The notes: generated from the sequence alone by a model not told the origin. 64,000 nucleotides of DNA from Prinia subflava (GCF_021018805.1 NC_086254.1:24923300-24987299); one strand, 5' to 3'; counted from the stretch's first letter, positions 10,095-24,616 are shown. Numbers and translations: made by a program.

Positions 10095-12225
10095 GCGATC
10101 CCGCAATTCCAGCCCCGTGCCCACTGCCAACAGGAAAGAGTAAAAAAGAAATACATGCTTCCTTTCACAGAGCCTTTATTTTCTGCTTTCCCTGTCTGGC
10201 GCAGTTAAAAGAGGACAAACCAAGATGTTCCCTCTCTGCCAAGCCTAGAGGTCAGCTCAACATTCAGAAAAAGCCGAGGTCCCAGCTTTAACACATATTT
10301 CGTGTGTGACCCTGATGAAACCCCTTGGCTTCCCGGTGTTGAGGTCCCCACACATAAATATACAAATACCCTAAATAAATGCTGGAGCTAATGGCAGGTT
10401 ACTGCCAGGGAACTGCACGAAGAGAAAATAAAGGACCTATTAAAAGCCCTCGTTCGTCTCTGCCAGAAAGAAAACACTATTACCCAGTACTTAAAAAGAT
10501 GCATTAAAGGAGAGAGGGCAGCCGGGGGGGTTAAGGACACCCCTGGCAGAGCACTGAGGGGAAGCACTCCCAGCCAAGCACCCCCACGTGCCCTCAGGGT
10601 AAGGTTTTGGGGTGATCCCACGCCCCGGCTGTGCCCTGGCCATGCCAGCACAGGCAGCAGGAGCAGCAGCTGCCCTGAGCACACCCAGCACAGAGAGGGG
10701 CCACACACAAACCTGGGAACGCACAGACCTGAACTCTGGGCAAAACAAAACTCTTTAGTTTCACTGTTCCGGAAGGAAAGGTAGATAGCTGGAAGATGTG
10801 CTCCAGCCCAGCTGTACAGATGGAAAACCAGTGTGGCCCACGGTGGCACTGGTGTGGTGCCACCCTGGGCATCAGGGACACTCACTGATGGGTCCACACG
10901 GGCCCTGCAACCCTGGGCACAGCCAGCAGCCACCTCAGGCAGCTGCAGGAACCCTCCCTCCTCCTGCCAGCTCCGGGCTGGAGCTCTGGAGTTACAGCCT
11001 CAGACCAAGCAGAACCAGACCCAGCAACTGAGATCATTTAAACAGCTATTAAATCCCCACCGACTTCTGATGAGAGGTGATCTGTCAACAGCTGATGGTG
11101 AATACAGTGAATTCAGAGCAAGAGAGGAGTTTTAGTATCCTGGCAGCCACCAAGGATACCAATCCTCCACCAGCACACCCCATCCATACCTTACACAACA
11201 AAACGGGGAGGGACGAGGACTTCCTTCTCCACCTGCCTCTGTTGCTTTCTACTCCACCTCCAAAACATCACCTGTCCTGGCAACTCCTTCCCCAGGTGCT
11301 CCAGGTCCCTGGGACTACTGAGGCACCAACAGAGCCAGGAGCTGTGGCAGGACACCAGATGGTGGCACTGGGGCGAGATGCCACACACCTGCAGCCCCAG
11401 CAGGGTCCAGCCTGGCACCTGCCATGGCAGCAGCTCATCTCCTGACTGCTCCTGGGATTTATTTTTGGTGCACACGCACAGGGAGACTGAGAGATCCCAC
11501 ACTGGGATTTTATCAGCACGGCGCAGCTATGGAAACAAATGCATTTAAGACTAATATAACAAAAGGCCCAAACCCACAACAACAACAACAAAAAGAATGG
11601 TGCACATTGGCATTTGCACAGGGGAGCATCACAGTGAATGCAGAGCGGGACCCAGCTTCTCTCAGAATTCACCCAAACTTTTCAGAAATCACACATTTTC
11701 ATGTACTTACATGTTTAGCTATGTGAATTTTGCTTGGTGCAAACCCTCCACCCTTCCCTTTGATTTTACAGAGTTCAAGGAATGCATCTTCTCCTAAGTA
11801 AGATGAATAGCCTTTGTTGAGGGCATTCTCTCCTTCCCCCCTGTACCCATTTCCAAGCCACTCTCTGTGAGAAGCAGGAGAGCTGACACAAAATCCACAA
11901 GAAACTGCAGCACCTCTTCTTTTACTCCCCATGGAGGGGACACAGCGGTGCCTGACCATGTCCCAGGGCACAGACCTGGCCAGAGGCTGCAGCTCAGCCA
12001 AACTGCTCCCTCTCAGCAGGACGAGAAAAACCCACAAATAATTTACAGAAATCCAGGAGTCTGACCTCCACACCATAGAAGTTAACGGGGAGAAGGTGAA
12101 ATACCTTAAAAACCAGGAAAAAAAGCCAGTGAAAGCCAAGCCTCCTTTGTGGGAGATAGTGCTGCTCCCTGCCCAGGTTTGGTGTTCTGAGGCACCACGT
12201 GCAGGGCTTTATCCCAGGTGGCACA
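10095..12225. other. Intron 1: no feature recognised
   Basis: Unique sequence with moderate GC. Overlapping short ORFs on both strands show no protein family. A weak CTCF-like core lies near 11355-11370 but has mismatches. Confidence 0.5.
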
Positions 12226-12409
12226 GGGATGGGCAGGGGCATCTCTCTGGGATGGGCAGGGGCATCTCTCCGGGATGGGCAGGGGCATCTCTCTGGGATG
12301 GGCAGGGGCATCTCTCCGGGATGGGCAGGGGCATCTCTCCGGGATGGGCAGGGGCATCTCTCCGGGATGGGCAGGGGCATCTCTCCGGGATGGGCAGGGG
12401 CTTCTCTCC
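12226..12409. repeat. 23-bp minisatellite, 8 units
   Basis: Eight head-to-tail 23-bp units with core GATGGGCAGGGGCATCTC run from 12226 to 12409. Units differ mainly at the last base (T or C), and the last unit has CTTCTC. Because 23 is not a multiple of 3, the same repeat is translated in all frames, which explains several overlapping ORFs here. Confidence 0.95.
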
Positions 12410-15400
12410 CGGGGTTCTGGCTCTGCAGGCAGCCCCAGGACGCTCCGGGAGGACGTGGCTGGTGGAGGTGGTGATGTCTGGGAATGCCGGCCCAGGCTGG
12501 AGCTGCAGACAAGGACCCAGACAACAAAGGCGAGGCAAAAAGCCGTCTGATAGAGGCAGCCCCGTCTGACAGGCCGGGCTTTCAGAAGCCCGGGCATGCA
12601 GTGATGTCTGCAAGCACAGCTCTTCGCTGGGCGCACAATTAACCCCGCAGCAAGATCACTAAAGTGTCCTGCAGCACACTCCAAATAGCATCCATCTGGT
12701 AAGATGAAAAAAACCCAGAGAGTACAGGAGTGCAGCAAAGGAGCAAACAACTGGAGACTGCAGGGAATGACTGTACAACAAACAGAAATTACACTTGATT
12801 TTCTGTTATTTATATTCCAAGAAAACCGCATGTTTTCACTTGCATCTCTGCCTCCCTCCCCGAGGCACAAACACACAGACACACAATGGGAAGACCAGGG
12901 AAAGCAGGAAGAGCAGCACAGCTCGAACACATCCCTGCTCACACGCTTTCCCAAATCACAGCACAAGAAAACGGGTGTGAGTTTTACAACCATGGAGCAA
13001 CAGCCAAACACCTTTTGCTGGACCGAAAACACCCCGAGCAGCCACTCAGAGCACTGGGACACCACAGCTCCTTCTGCCCGCCTGATCTGCCGAGATCTTA
13101 AGGCATTAATGCAAAATAAATGTAAAAAAAGCATTGGCTGCTGCAGGACAGCCTCCCCAGGGCTGGTGTGAGTGTCCCAGCTCCGGGGCTGATCCCAGCC
13201 CCAGGCTCCTGCGGTTCCCTGCCTGATGTCTGCACCACGATAACGCTGCCGGGGGACCGGTGGTGTCTCACAGCTTTTTTGCATAAGCAAGGACTATCCT
13301 GCTGTGCAACCAAATTGTGCCACCAGGCTCGAAATAAAGGAACTGAAATAATTCTTTTTTTCCTCTTATTTTAGATTATGACTTTTACTAATTGATGCTT
13401 GATAAAAGCCTAATGAATGATTTGTAGGCATTATAAGCATGTTAAGGATCTGAGTGTGGTTATAAGCCAAGGTCATAAGCTCTATTGACTTTCCAGGCTC
13501 TATAGCAATTGATTTGCCATTTATTAAAATCATTCATTCATCACTTGTTAACAATTTATTTAGATAGTTCTTCCCCAGCAGGCTTGGGACATCACATTTG
13601 AGCAAAGACACCTTAGTTTTAAGGTACTGTCATAAACTCGATTCTAATCTGAGAGACAGACCCATAAACATAATAACAGTGTCTTTTTAAAGGCTCTTTT
13701 GTGAACAGGTTAGGCTCAAATCCAGGAGCCTGGTTTAACAGGGCTTCCAACCCCTGGTTTTGTCTGTGCTGAACATGGGCATCTCTGGCCACATTCAGCA
13801 GAAGTCCCACACCTCATGACTTAAAATGGTTCAGGATGTCAACTACTTTCATAAAACAGAGTGAAAGTCTCTTTCCTCAATGTACCACTGCTCATCAGTT
13901 TGCCAGAGTAGCAGCAAATACAAGAGTGCTTAAAATGACACTCAGCTTTTGAACACGTTTCTACACTGAACAGAGGAAGAAGAAGGAAAAATCCCATCCA
14001 GGATTACCAAAGTGCAGCCAGACATGGATAAACATCCATCAGGTTTGCACAGTCAGGCTGTGAAGACACCACTGCATCCCCCCCTGCAGCAGAGGAGCAG
14101 GTCCCTGCTGCTCTCGGGGCCAGGCAATGTCCCCCCGTTCGTGGAGCAGCAGCCGGGGTGTTTACGGTACAGCAGCTGCAATCATGCAATCAGCCTTCGT
14201 AATTACATCTTGGCAACTCTTGAAATACTTCACTTACCCAGTTTACCTGGAAAGGTGCGACCTAAACATTCAGTGCCTGGAGACATTTGAAAGAAAAACA
14301 GAAAGGATCCGTCAGTGATGGGAGCCACGTCCAAGAGGCTGCACACACACCCCAGCTCCCCTCCTGGGGACTCGTCCTGGCAGAGCTCCCCTGGCCAGCA
14401 GACACCTGCTCCCACCATCTCCACAGGGCCAGCAGCACCAGAGGTGCCACCACTCCTGCTAATGACCCCACTGCTTTTCCCACACCAGACACTGCCACAC
14501 AAGGTGCTGTTCTTGTCTCCCCTGCTTCCCCAGGACTGCTCTCCTGATCTCGCCTGACGGCAATGCCAAAGCTTCGCAGAGCTTTGTGAAGTTTCTGGGA
14601 TCCCTCAGCCCACCCCGGGGACCCCCCTGCCACATGCAGCAGTGCCAGACTGCCTGTCCATGGCCCAGGGCAGCACTCTGCACTTCAAGGCACTGCTGGA
14701 CTGTTCATCACATTGTCTGCTCTGCAAACACACAGAGCTGAGCCCCGCACGCTGCTGAGCCTGGTGACAGCTCAGGATCTCCTGATACCCCATGCCCACA
14801 GCAGGGACAGAGGCTGTGGAGTGTTGAAGAGGAAGAGCCACAGCAAAATCTTGCACAACCCCCCAGGAGCAACGCCCAGCAGATGTATTTTGTATTTTCA
14901 AGTGAGGAGAACAAAGCAGCGAGAAGTTTGCAACTAAAGACACCTCATGACTTCTCTCTCTCCACCAGTGTGTGACTGCCTGCAACACTGAAGGGATTAC
15001 GGGACATGGATCCTCCCCAGTGCCTGGCAAGCTGAGACACCCAGGGCTGGGTGGGAGCTCTGCATCCCGCAGGAGGTTTGCCAGAGAAACACGTGTACAC
15101 AGGACTCTTTTATGAAGCCTGTAAGAACTGTCTGTCACTGATAATGGTTAATTGGTACTAATTAGTACAGTCTGATCGGAAGGAGTCCTACTGGCCTATA
15201 AAAGTGGCCTTTAACCTGAGAGCAAGGGAGGCCATTGCTGCCAGACACAGCACGCTGGGGCCACGGACACACCGCCTGCTCCTGCCTCTGCAGCAGCAGA
15301 GCAGACTGCAGGCTCAACAGAATATACCAGCACATCACTGCTCTCAAATAAAGCCTTAAAAAGTTACTTTCCATGCACCTGGGATGACAGAGAGAAGCAA

Positions 15401-16949
15401 CTTTTTAATCCCAGGAAACGATTCAGGATCAGAGAGTCGCTGGAAATTACCGCAGCAGCTGAATAACAGCAGGCTGGGCTCACTGATGTGAAGTCAGGCT
15501 GGTTGAGATGCTTCACATGCAGGTGCTCAAAAGTGGGGCTGCAAACCTGAGGTGTCACCTGGATGCACAGGGGCAGCTGAGAGCCTGCAGGCCTGTGTGC
15601 ACCACCACCCTGCTGGAACGGGCACCGACACCGAGCGTGACAGGAAAGGGAAGAAAGGAATTCTGCCGAGCCAAACACCAACGTGTGGCAACAAGCTTGG
15701 ACCTCATCCTCCTCCTCCTCCTGCTCAGCCAGCTCACTGCACAAAGCCTGAAAAGGGGTGGGAGGCTGGGAAGGAGTGAAAGGCCAAAAGAAGACTGGAG
15801 GCCAAAAAGGGTGGGAGTCCCAAAAGTAAAATGTAGAGTCTGAGAAAAAGCGGATGCCAAAATGGCTTGGGAGACCCAAAAGAGTGGGAGGCCAAGGGAA
15901 ATTTAAAGGTTGAGAAAATGAGACCCTGTGCATGCAGCTGGCTGGATCAGGATCAGCTTTTCTCTGGCTAAATTTCCGAAAGGGTAGAAAGCAAATGTCT
16001 CTCCCCTCCCTGCTCCACAGCCCAGGTGAAGCAGCGTGACAGCCTGTGCACGTGTGGGCATGTGCTCCCCATCCTGTCTCACCCAGGATGTTTGGCCATG
16101 GTCTGGGATGTGTGGGAGAAGCCAGCCTGAGCCCTCTGAAGTCAGGCAAGATTTCGGGATGTTGCTTCTCCCTTCTCTCTTAGCACGCCTGCCTCTCCCA
16201 TGCTCACATCTGCCCTTTAGGTTCAGCCATGCATTTGCCAACTTTTTAAATGCAAATGAGAATTGGCACATAAAGTCGGTGCTTTAAACCTGACCAGAGC
16301 CACCCTCAGCTCTCCTCCCTCCCTCCCTACATGCATAAACTTTTTTTATGCAATCAGCAGCCGGGAAGAGGTGCAGGGAGTGGCTGAGCCGTGCCCGGAG
16401 CCCTTCTGCAGCCGCAGCCAGACAGCTCCATGGGAAGGGTGGCTCGGGCTCTCTGCCTACCAGCAGCAGCATGGAACCAGTAATTACCCTGGCTGGACCA
16501 ACACCTGCTCGTGGTTTTGTCTTACACTGTTTGTGCAACCCAGCAGGCTGCCAGGAAAGCAGGGATGTGCTCTGCCTAAACAGGTGAAAACATGAAACAG
16601 GCAAGGGAGCTGCTGTGTTGGTCCCACAAAGCCTCAGTGCAACACATGGGGGAAAATCACTGCTGCCTCAGCCTGCAAGGCTGCAGAGCAGGGGCAAGCG
16701 TGGCATGCACTGGAGAGGCAAGAGAGGAGGGAAAAGGGCTGCCCATCTGCAGAGCCCAGCTTCTGGATCCAGCCCAGCACTGGTGCAGGGCACACGGACG
16801 TTCTTTGCTGGGCTGTAACACCAGCACCAAAAAGCCTGGCTGGACAGGAGAGTCCTGCTAAGCCAAATATCCCACGTGGGACAGCGCAGAGGACACGGCA
16901 GCCTTCACCCAGCCAGGGCTGCCTGCAGAGCAGAGCTGCTCCAGAAATG
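12410..16949. other. Intron 1 including an AT-rich candidate conserved stretch
   Basis: Mostly featureless. At about 13370-13565 a compact AT-rich, CpG-free stretch carries TGTGGT (13455-13460, RUNX-like), CCAAGGTCA (13467-13475, extended nuclear-receptor half-site) and several TAAT/ATTA cores, a composition typical of conserved noncoding elements. The degenerate 17-19 bp array is at 15778-15905. Confidence 0.45.
15778..15905. repeat. Degenerate 17-19 bp tandem array
   Basis: Loosely repeated units around GGGAGGCCAAAAGAGTG appear about six to eight times (GGAGGCCAAAAAGGGTG, GGAGTCCCAAAAG, GGATGCCAAAATGG, GGGAGACCCAAAAGAGT). Divergence is high, so this is an old minisatellite. Limits are approximate. 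Confidence 0.6.
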
Positions 16950-17407
16950 CCCTGTGCCCGTTTAGAGCAGAAATGCCCATTCCCATGCAGGGATCTGAGC
17001 CCTGTGCCTGTTTAGAGCAGAAATGCCCATTCCCCTGCCAGGGATCTGAGCCCTGTGCCCGTTTACAGCAGAAATGCCCATTCCCATGCAGGGATCTGAG
17101 CCCTGTGCCCATTTAGAGCAGAAATGCCCATTCCCATGCAGGGATCTGAGCCCTGTGCCCATTTAGAGCAGAAATGCCCATTCCCATGCAGGGATCTGAG
17201 CCCTGTGCCCGTTTAGAGCAAAGTGCCCATTCCCATGCAGGGATCTGAGCCCTGTGCCCGTTTAGAGCAGAAATGCCCATTCCCATGCAGGGATCTGAGC
17301 CCTGTGCCCGTTTAGAGCAGAAATGCCCATTCCCATGCAGGGATCTGAGCCCTGTGCCTGTTTAGAGCAGAAATGCCCATTCCCATGCAGGGATCTGAGC
17401 CCTGTGC
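16950..17407. repeat. 50-bp minisatellite, 9 units plus a partial
   Basis: Units of about 50 bp begin CCCTGTGCCCGTTTAGAGC and continue AGAAATGCCCATTCCCATGC then AGGGATCTGAG. Nine full copies are present with few substitutions, one inserted base (third unit region) and a two-base deletion at about 17220. High similarity between units suggests recent expansion. Confidence 0.95.
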
Positions 17408-20400
17408 TCACGGAGCAGGAGCTCAGCAGCGCTGTGGGAAGGGCAGCGTGAAGAGCATGAGTGACCAAGGGCAAAGACCCCAAAGGAGCACCTGGGCCAG
17501 CCTCAGTCTCTGGCAAAATCAGCTCTAACCCCACCAGGTCACACCCAAAAAATGCCCTCCCCCACCAGCAGATGGGATTTGTTGTAGATGATTTGTCCTG
17601 GAATAAAAACACCAGCCCCACCTCTTGCAGCGTATTTACTGAAAGCCACTAAACAGAGGCAAAAAGTGTATCCCAGCAACATCTGGAATTTATCCCTTCT
17701 CCCTTTTGGAAAAAAAAAATCACGCTCTATTCTTTTAGAGAAAGAAAAGTGATTATATAGAATTATAATGCTGGAAGAAGATAGAGAAGAGCAGAGATTT
17801 TCTTTGAAACACTGCTTAGACAATTAAAAAGGGATAGTTTCAAAGAAGCAGCAAATACTATCTCAGCTTTTTTCCACCCTGTCTCGCAGTACCAGGCTTC
17901 TTCCCATGCCCTGGCTAAGACACTCCAATGAAAGCAACGGATTTTTTTCATCCTTTCAAGACCTTAGTAAGCTAGAAAGGAAACCAGCTCTCAGGCCTAA
18001 CTGGTTGAAGATAAACCAAATTTAAAAAAAAAAAATTCTTCCAATTCTTGCCAACAGGATTAGAAGGCACCTTGATTGGTATGAAGAAAACCTGCTTTGG
18101 GACGAGCTTTCTGAAAGAGGATGTGTCAGTCTTTACCCAGGAGAGCCAATACTCTGCCTCCCCAGACAGAAGAACGGAAGGGCTTTAAATATTAAAACAG
18201 GAAAAACCATCGGGATTAATATGAGGATGCAAGGTCAAAATGTGATATCCTCCACTTCCTGAGGCTCCTGAGCCCAGAATGGCTGGACAATGACCCCACA
18301 GCATCACCTGTGCCCAGATGCAGCTGGGGAAGCCTGGCTTCAGAGGGAAACCCTCCCCAGCCCTCCCGAGGGGGGAAGTGAAGCAGTCGCTCTCACGCCA
18401 AGCCCACAGAAGTGCCTCCAGCTACTAAATTACCCAACGACTTAAACGAACTGCATTGATCTGGCTGGAAAACAAAGCTGCAGCTCTTGGCATGTGCCCA
18501 GTTACAGGGTACAGCTGCATTTTTCACCTGCAGGCAGTTACAAGCACAGACAGAGATGCCCCTTCCCCTGACACAGGGCGGCTGAGGAGAGAGCGAATGG
18601 CAAACGCAGGTGAGAGGGAATCCCCACTCCAGACACCTCTCAGACACTGCAGAGCCTCAGCACACGACAGGTATGTCCAGTTTTGCAATCGAGGGCAAGG
18701 CTGTTCCTAGAACAAGTCCCATTACTCAAGCTCCTCAACCCCCATCTCCTCGGCTGCACGTGGACTGGATGCAGGATTTCATCAGGACATTAAACTCAGA
18801 AGCTGTAAAATCACTCTGCAAAAACCCAATTATACCTATTTTCGTAACAGCCAATTTAAGCTTGTATTTAGGTCCCCTCACATACCCCTATGTTACATAA
18901 AGCATTTCTTCCACTCGAAACGTAGCTTTCTAAAGGCCATTTTGCTTAATTTAATGGGTGCTTTATGTGGGCCTGCAAATCTCTGGAAACGCAACCAAGG
19001 AAGACACATGGCTGCAAGATACAGCACAATCCCTTCCCGAGCACGCAGCAAGAACAGGAGGATGAAAGGCATCTCCAAATCATGAACCTGCTGTGACTGG
19101 AGTGCACTTGTGCTCTGAAGAGCAGCAAAACCCCACGGTCAAGGCAAAAGAGGAATTCCAGGACATCTGCAGGCGCTGTTAACCCATTCCAGACCGGCCA
19201 GCGCCCCGCAGGCTGCGCAGCAGGACAGATCCTTCCCTCCCTCCACAGCCACCAGCTGAACTGAGCCCACTCAGGCATGCTTCCCTTGCATTTGCAAGAG
19301 CTGCTTTCTGCACTTCAAGTAAATAAATGCAGTCATCTCTTTTTCCTTCTTTTTTTTTTAAAAAAAAAGCTGCACTAATAAAAAGCTCATAGCGAAATCT
19401 ATTAAATTGAGTCCGTCCATTATGTTTATTGTTCCTTACAATTCAGGCCTGGATGGCAACTCAGTGGAGGTTGAGAAGTGTATTTATCAAGAAAACCCAC
19501 GAGACAACGAGGATTAAAAGCTATCAGCAGTATAAAACATGTTTGTAACCCTGCAGTTTATTCTGCACCTCGCACAGGATCCCATCAGAGACCTCTGCCC
19601 CCTCTCCTTGTTTTTGAGCCCATCTCTGGCTCATCAGCTGACAGGACAAACAGCACCTGCATTCCCAGAAAGAGCTGAGGAAAGTGCACTGTGTTTATAT
19701 TACTATGAATAAGTCACACTGGAGAAACATAAACTCTGATTGCATTACACACCAGTGATCAGTATCATTAAGTGTTGCACACCTTGAGTGTGTCTGAGCA
19801 GTTGGAGAGGGAAACACTGAGTACAAAAACACATCTTCCCATTCAAGCAAAGTCCCATTACAGTAATGTAAGTGTAACAACAAAATGAGATTCCTGCTTA
19901 TTACGTGGGAAATAATTGCAATTTAAGGTCCTTTTTCCCTGAATTGTGTGAAGCAAGTGCCCATCAATCACGTTCTTCAGTGTCCTAAACACAGCACCTC
20001 ACAGGACAAGGTACTTCCAGAGCTCGGGATGAACAGCCTAATCTGTGTATGCTCTTCTGAGGTATTGAAGCCCAGAGACCACCCTTGGTAAAGTGGAATA
20101 ATGGTGAAAATAATGGAACCAACACAGAAAGAGCAGGACTTGCTCCTCCAGGAAAGACATCTGCCCTCAGGGAGCCCTTGCACAGAGGACACCGACACCA
20201 CTGACTCTCAAAGTCTGATGGCACAAATACCTGTGAAGAGCTCAAGGAAATCCAGCCTGGTTTCAGGCCTGGAGCAGGCACCAAGGGACAAACCCAAGGC
20301 TGGGTCATTTCAGCTGCTGAGCTGGGGTTTCACCCCGTGGGGGTTTCACCCCGTGAGGAGCCCCGTGTACCCTCAGCACCACGGGGAACAGCGCGGGAGG

Positions 20401-23400
20401 GTGCGGGCAGCATGGGGCTGCACTCTGCTTTGGGGGGATCTTCTGTTTTTGTAAGAAATAACATTAATCATAACATTAAACAGAAACCACTAAGGGGGAG
20501 AGTTTCCAAGCTTGCTTAGCACAGAGTCCAGCCCAGGGGGAGCTGCCAGCCAGCGTCCACAGCCGGCAAATTCCCTGGGACTCGTCCTCGGCAGCCAGGG
20601 ATGGAGGAGGTGATGAGCAGACTCAGGAGGACTCGGGCCTGGAAATGTGAGTCTGAACGCCCAGCGGTTAGATGTCTCTTGGGAATTCATCCAAATGGCA
20701 CTGCTCCTCTCCCACTTGCCCTGCAGGTAAATCTAGCATGTGGCTTACACAATCTGTTGACTTAAGTAAAGCAAGGGCAGGAGAAGAAAGCTGCTCAGAC
20801 ATCAGGAGAGGCTCATCAGTCCTTTGGGCAAAAGTCTGGGTCACTTCCCCCTCCACAGAGAGCTCAGGGTGTCAGCCAGGCTTGTCTCCCTTCTCAGGAG
20901 CATGTGCAGTGAGGGTGCAGCAGAACACAGGGCTCAAAACATTAGTGAAAGGACAACAACAATGGATTGCCAAGTTCTTCCATATTTTTGGCTGGTGCTG
21001 ATGCTTAAATCTGGTTTACAGAAATTGGGAGTCTGTGAGCTCTGTGTTCCAGGCAAGTCCTCTGCAATCAAACTGAGCAGTGACTTAGAGATCTCCCAGG
21101 CTCGGGGAATGAGGCCATGGCCACTTCCAAACCTCATCACGAGTAACACTCGTCCATCCTGAGGACACGGGACACTTCTAACGCACTGTGAGACCCCTCC
21201 ACGCTCTGCAAGGGCAAGATCTCGTTGGACACACGTATCTCAGGTGCAAAGCAGCTGCAGTGTGCCAGGCTGATGAGCAGGCAGGCTCTTGTCCAGAGGG
21301 AGCCACCAGAGACCCTCAGCCATCAGCCTCTGCAGTGCTTCTCGCCCTGCTGTTCCCTCCTGCTGGTTTCAAACTCTCTTCTTCCTCACAACCAACTCCA
21401 GCCCTGGGCCCAGCTCCTCCACCCCTGAGCAGGGCAGGAGCAAATGGCCTCCCCCAAAGCAAAACCTAAAACCTGACCAGAGCAATTCTGACACAGCCTC
21501 AGCCAGCGATGTTTTGTTATTGGAGTTACAGAGGGAGAATTAATTGTCACAATTAGTGAAAAGGGAGAGAAGTAGAGAAAAGCCACCTTGTAAGATGCTG
21601 GTCATCTTCCCTCAAGATTTTAGGGCACTGAAGATGCATTTGGAGGGAGAACTGACCACCTGACCAGCACTGTGAGATGTTCAGCCTGGTGTGCCATTGG
21701 CAAACCCTACCCTGATCATCAACACAAGTTAAGTGTAAGGCCAAATTCTGTGTGTAAAGCTTGACCAAGGTCTGCAACAGCAGAGACAGACTCTGCCACT
21801 ACAAATATTCCCAGTGCAAGTTCTGATCCCTGTCTGAATCTGAAGGAAGGCAGAGGAGCTGTGAGCATGGCGAGCTCCTCAGGAGGCAGGCTAGACACTC
21901 AATCCATCTCCCATATCAGACCTGCGTTAACATTTAAACAGGACCTGCTGTTGTGATCTTTAGCAAGGAGCAGATGTGGTTTTGAGTAATGGTGAGCGTT
22001 ACTTAACCAGTTATAGTCACTAATGTAATTGACACCTATTCCATCATCCTTAATACACCCACTTCTTTCTCTGATACCATAAATAGATTAGAAAAGTTTC
22101 TGCAGATGGCCATGACCCCATTTGTTTGTGCACTTAGCCATGTATGAATCACTCTTGGCTTGTAGCAGCACTCTGGAATTACTGAAAGATAACTAGTCGG
22201 CACAGACACCAATAAATGAATCATGCTTTCCACAAGACCAAACCTTTGGGCTTTTACAGACTCCAATTACAAAGTAAGAAGAAAAGAACAAAGAAATTAC
22301 TCAGTCTATTTGCACAAAGTCATGCAGAGTTGATTCACAGTTTTACAGAATTATTACTGACAATCATTTGTAGGGGGTTAGAGTAACAAACCAGCTACTT
22401 TACATATTGGACAGAATGAAGAGATGGAAAAAAATCCCCAAGCCATGTCTTGCACATATTCTTTGAAAAGTAGCCTTGATTTTTGTGCCAGTAACTTTTT
22501 TCATCCTTGGTACGCTCCAGGCCTGGGGGTTAATCAGTTTTCATTCGCCAAGGCTAAATTCTCCTTTGCTGGGTTGCTTGGGCCAAGTTTGCAAATGTGG
22601 GAAATCCTGTTGCACCTGCTGAAGAGCACAAACCATCACAGGAACAACCCCTCAGCTCTGCAGGCATCAGCAGGGTCTCAGGAATGCTTCAGAACTGCCA
22701 CGTGCAAAAGCAGTTTGCCTTTCTAACTGCACGTTTTTGAACGTATACTAAAAGTGAAAAATTACCCAGTCTGAGGTGTTTTATTAAAGAGATGTGCGAG
22801 ACTGAATACACCACACACAAATGTGTGAGGCACTTGAAAGCACTGTGGACATCCACCAACACTGACAACTCGTGAGGCAAGTTTCCAAAGATGTGCAAGG
22901 TGTCTTTACGTAATGCCACAGTCTGGGACACGCTAACACACACCACACACAGCGAAAAACACACCCTCCTCTAAGTGGAGCATTAGCCTAGCCCTGCATC
23001 AGTGAGAAATGGCAAGTCTGACTACCTGGAGAAAAAGGGGACACTGAAGCATTACAGCCTTAGCACTGCTGCCTCACTGTACACAGTGAAAAAACAGCAT
23101 TTAGTTAAAAAAAAAATGTAAAAGCGAAGGTGGACTTGATGTCAACCTGCGCCTGAACACAGGCAGTGCCCTGGTTGTAGCATCTCTGAGTGGGATGGAT
23201 GATTGACGTGTCTCAGGGCCACATGCTCCAAATCAGCACCCTGTACCAGAGAGCTCCAAAAACAGGGATAACGCCCCACTGAGCACAGCCAGCGACAGTC
23301 TGGGAGGGATGCAAGTCAGGTGTACACACAGCACAATTTATCTAAGGCCTACCAGTACCCTTTGCATGGACTGAAGACCCAACTTCCTGGGCGAATTTAC

Positions 23401-24616
23401 CTTGCAAATGAGCTCTGTGCCCTGTTTGACACACCTGCTCCACAGGCAGAGAGCTGCCAGCCTGGTACAGCTCATCAGAGCCATGGAGAGCACAAAACCA
23501 GCACCAGGGAGCTGCCACACAGCTCTAACCCAGTCTGGGAAAATCTGCTTATTGGTTCTCATGCTCAAGGCTGCTGATTTCCAATGACAGGTATAAACCT
23601 CTCCCCAAACTGGACTCAAGATGTTATGGAAAATTTAAATTCAATCCTTAAAAAACATTCTCAATTCCTACCCCTCTCCATACTACAAAAAAATAATGCA
23701 ACAAGCTCTCCTGTATAATAATATGCAGGCACCAACAACCTTCTCCCTCCAACAAGAGTTTATCTGAGGAGGTGCTGTAGATAGGAGGGAAGGAAAAAGG
23801 TTCCCAGTAGGGTTATCTTTAGAAAGCTCAGGTCATTAGAGCCAAGGCTTCAGGTGCAATGCAAGACTAAAAGGATGCATGTGCTAAACAATAGTGTTTC
23901 CTTTCCTTCAGAAGGAAAAAAAAGCTAAATCAGGAACCTGCAGTATTAGGTGGATGCTTGGATAAACACCGCTCAACACTCCACAGCAGAATTGCTAATG
24001 CAAGTTTAGTTTTCACACCAGAGAGATTTCAAAAGATCTGCAAAACTTTGATAATATTTAACAACTCTAATAATTTCCTTTTTGGTGCAATCATAAATTT
24101 ACCACAGTAGCCAAAAGATCTGGGATGAACTACAAGTTCTAGCTGGCTCCAAAGCCAACAAGAATAATGTGTGCTGTTACTATTTTCTCTCAAAACATAC
24201 CTCTGCAAAACTGACTCAAAATGAGAAAAGAAATTGTGAAACTGTCATTACAAAGAAGCATTTAAAATGCAGATCAAAGTGCTGCCTTAGAAGCTGTATT
24301 CCTTGCCAAATCATCAAAGCTCTCTTTACTCTCAATAGCTCCCCAAATCCTCTGATTCGAACGATAAATTCTTACAGCTGAAATTTATCTGCTTTAAAAA
24401 AAAATAAATTAAAAAAAAAATTAAAAAAAGTCCAAACCCCACAACTCCTTTCTCTGGCTACCAACCACTTCATTAACCAGTCTATTTGGAGCCACTTTCC
24501 TGCATTACTAAATAAAGTTTCACGGATGTGTTTATGCCTGCGTGTGCGCACATAGACACACACAGAGCACCCTGAGAGCCCCTCAAGTACTGAAAACTTG
24601 TCAGCCCTTGGTGGTG
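17408..24616. other. Intron 1: long stretch without recognised features
   Basis: Unique sequence, AT-rich at 19300-19420, 22000-22340 and 23640-24420, with a T10A9 near-palindrome at 19350-19368 and a short tandem copy of GGGTTTCACCCCGTG at about 20326-20355. No exon or transposon is recognised. Confidence 0.5.
24396..24430. repeat. A-rich tract
   Basis: A runs broken by T pairs; low complexity, no motif recognised. Confidence 0.8.

Noticed and set aside
11355..11372. CTCF-like motif
   Set aside because: Two mismatches at important core positions; not convincing without a matrix score.
12106..13290. 394-codon minus ORF
   Set aside because: It reads through the 23-bp minisatellite and has no recognisable domain; intronic position.
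16950..17407. CRISPR-like array of regular 50-bp repeats
   Set aside because: There are no unique spacers; whole units repeat, and the genome is vertebrate.
19350..19368. T10A9 near-palindrome
   Set aside because: Low-complexity run; no further structure or gene context.
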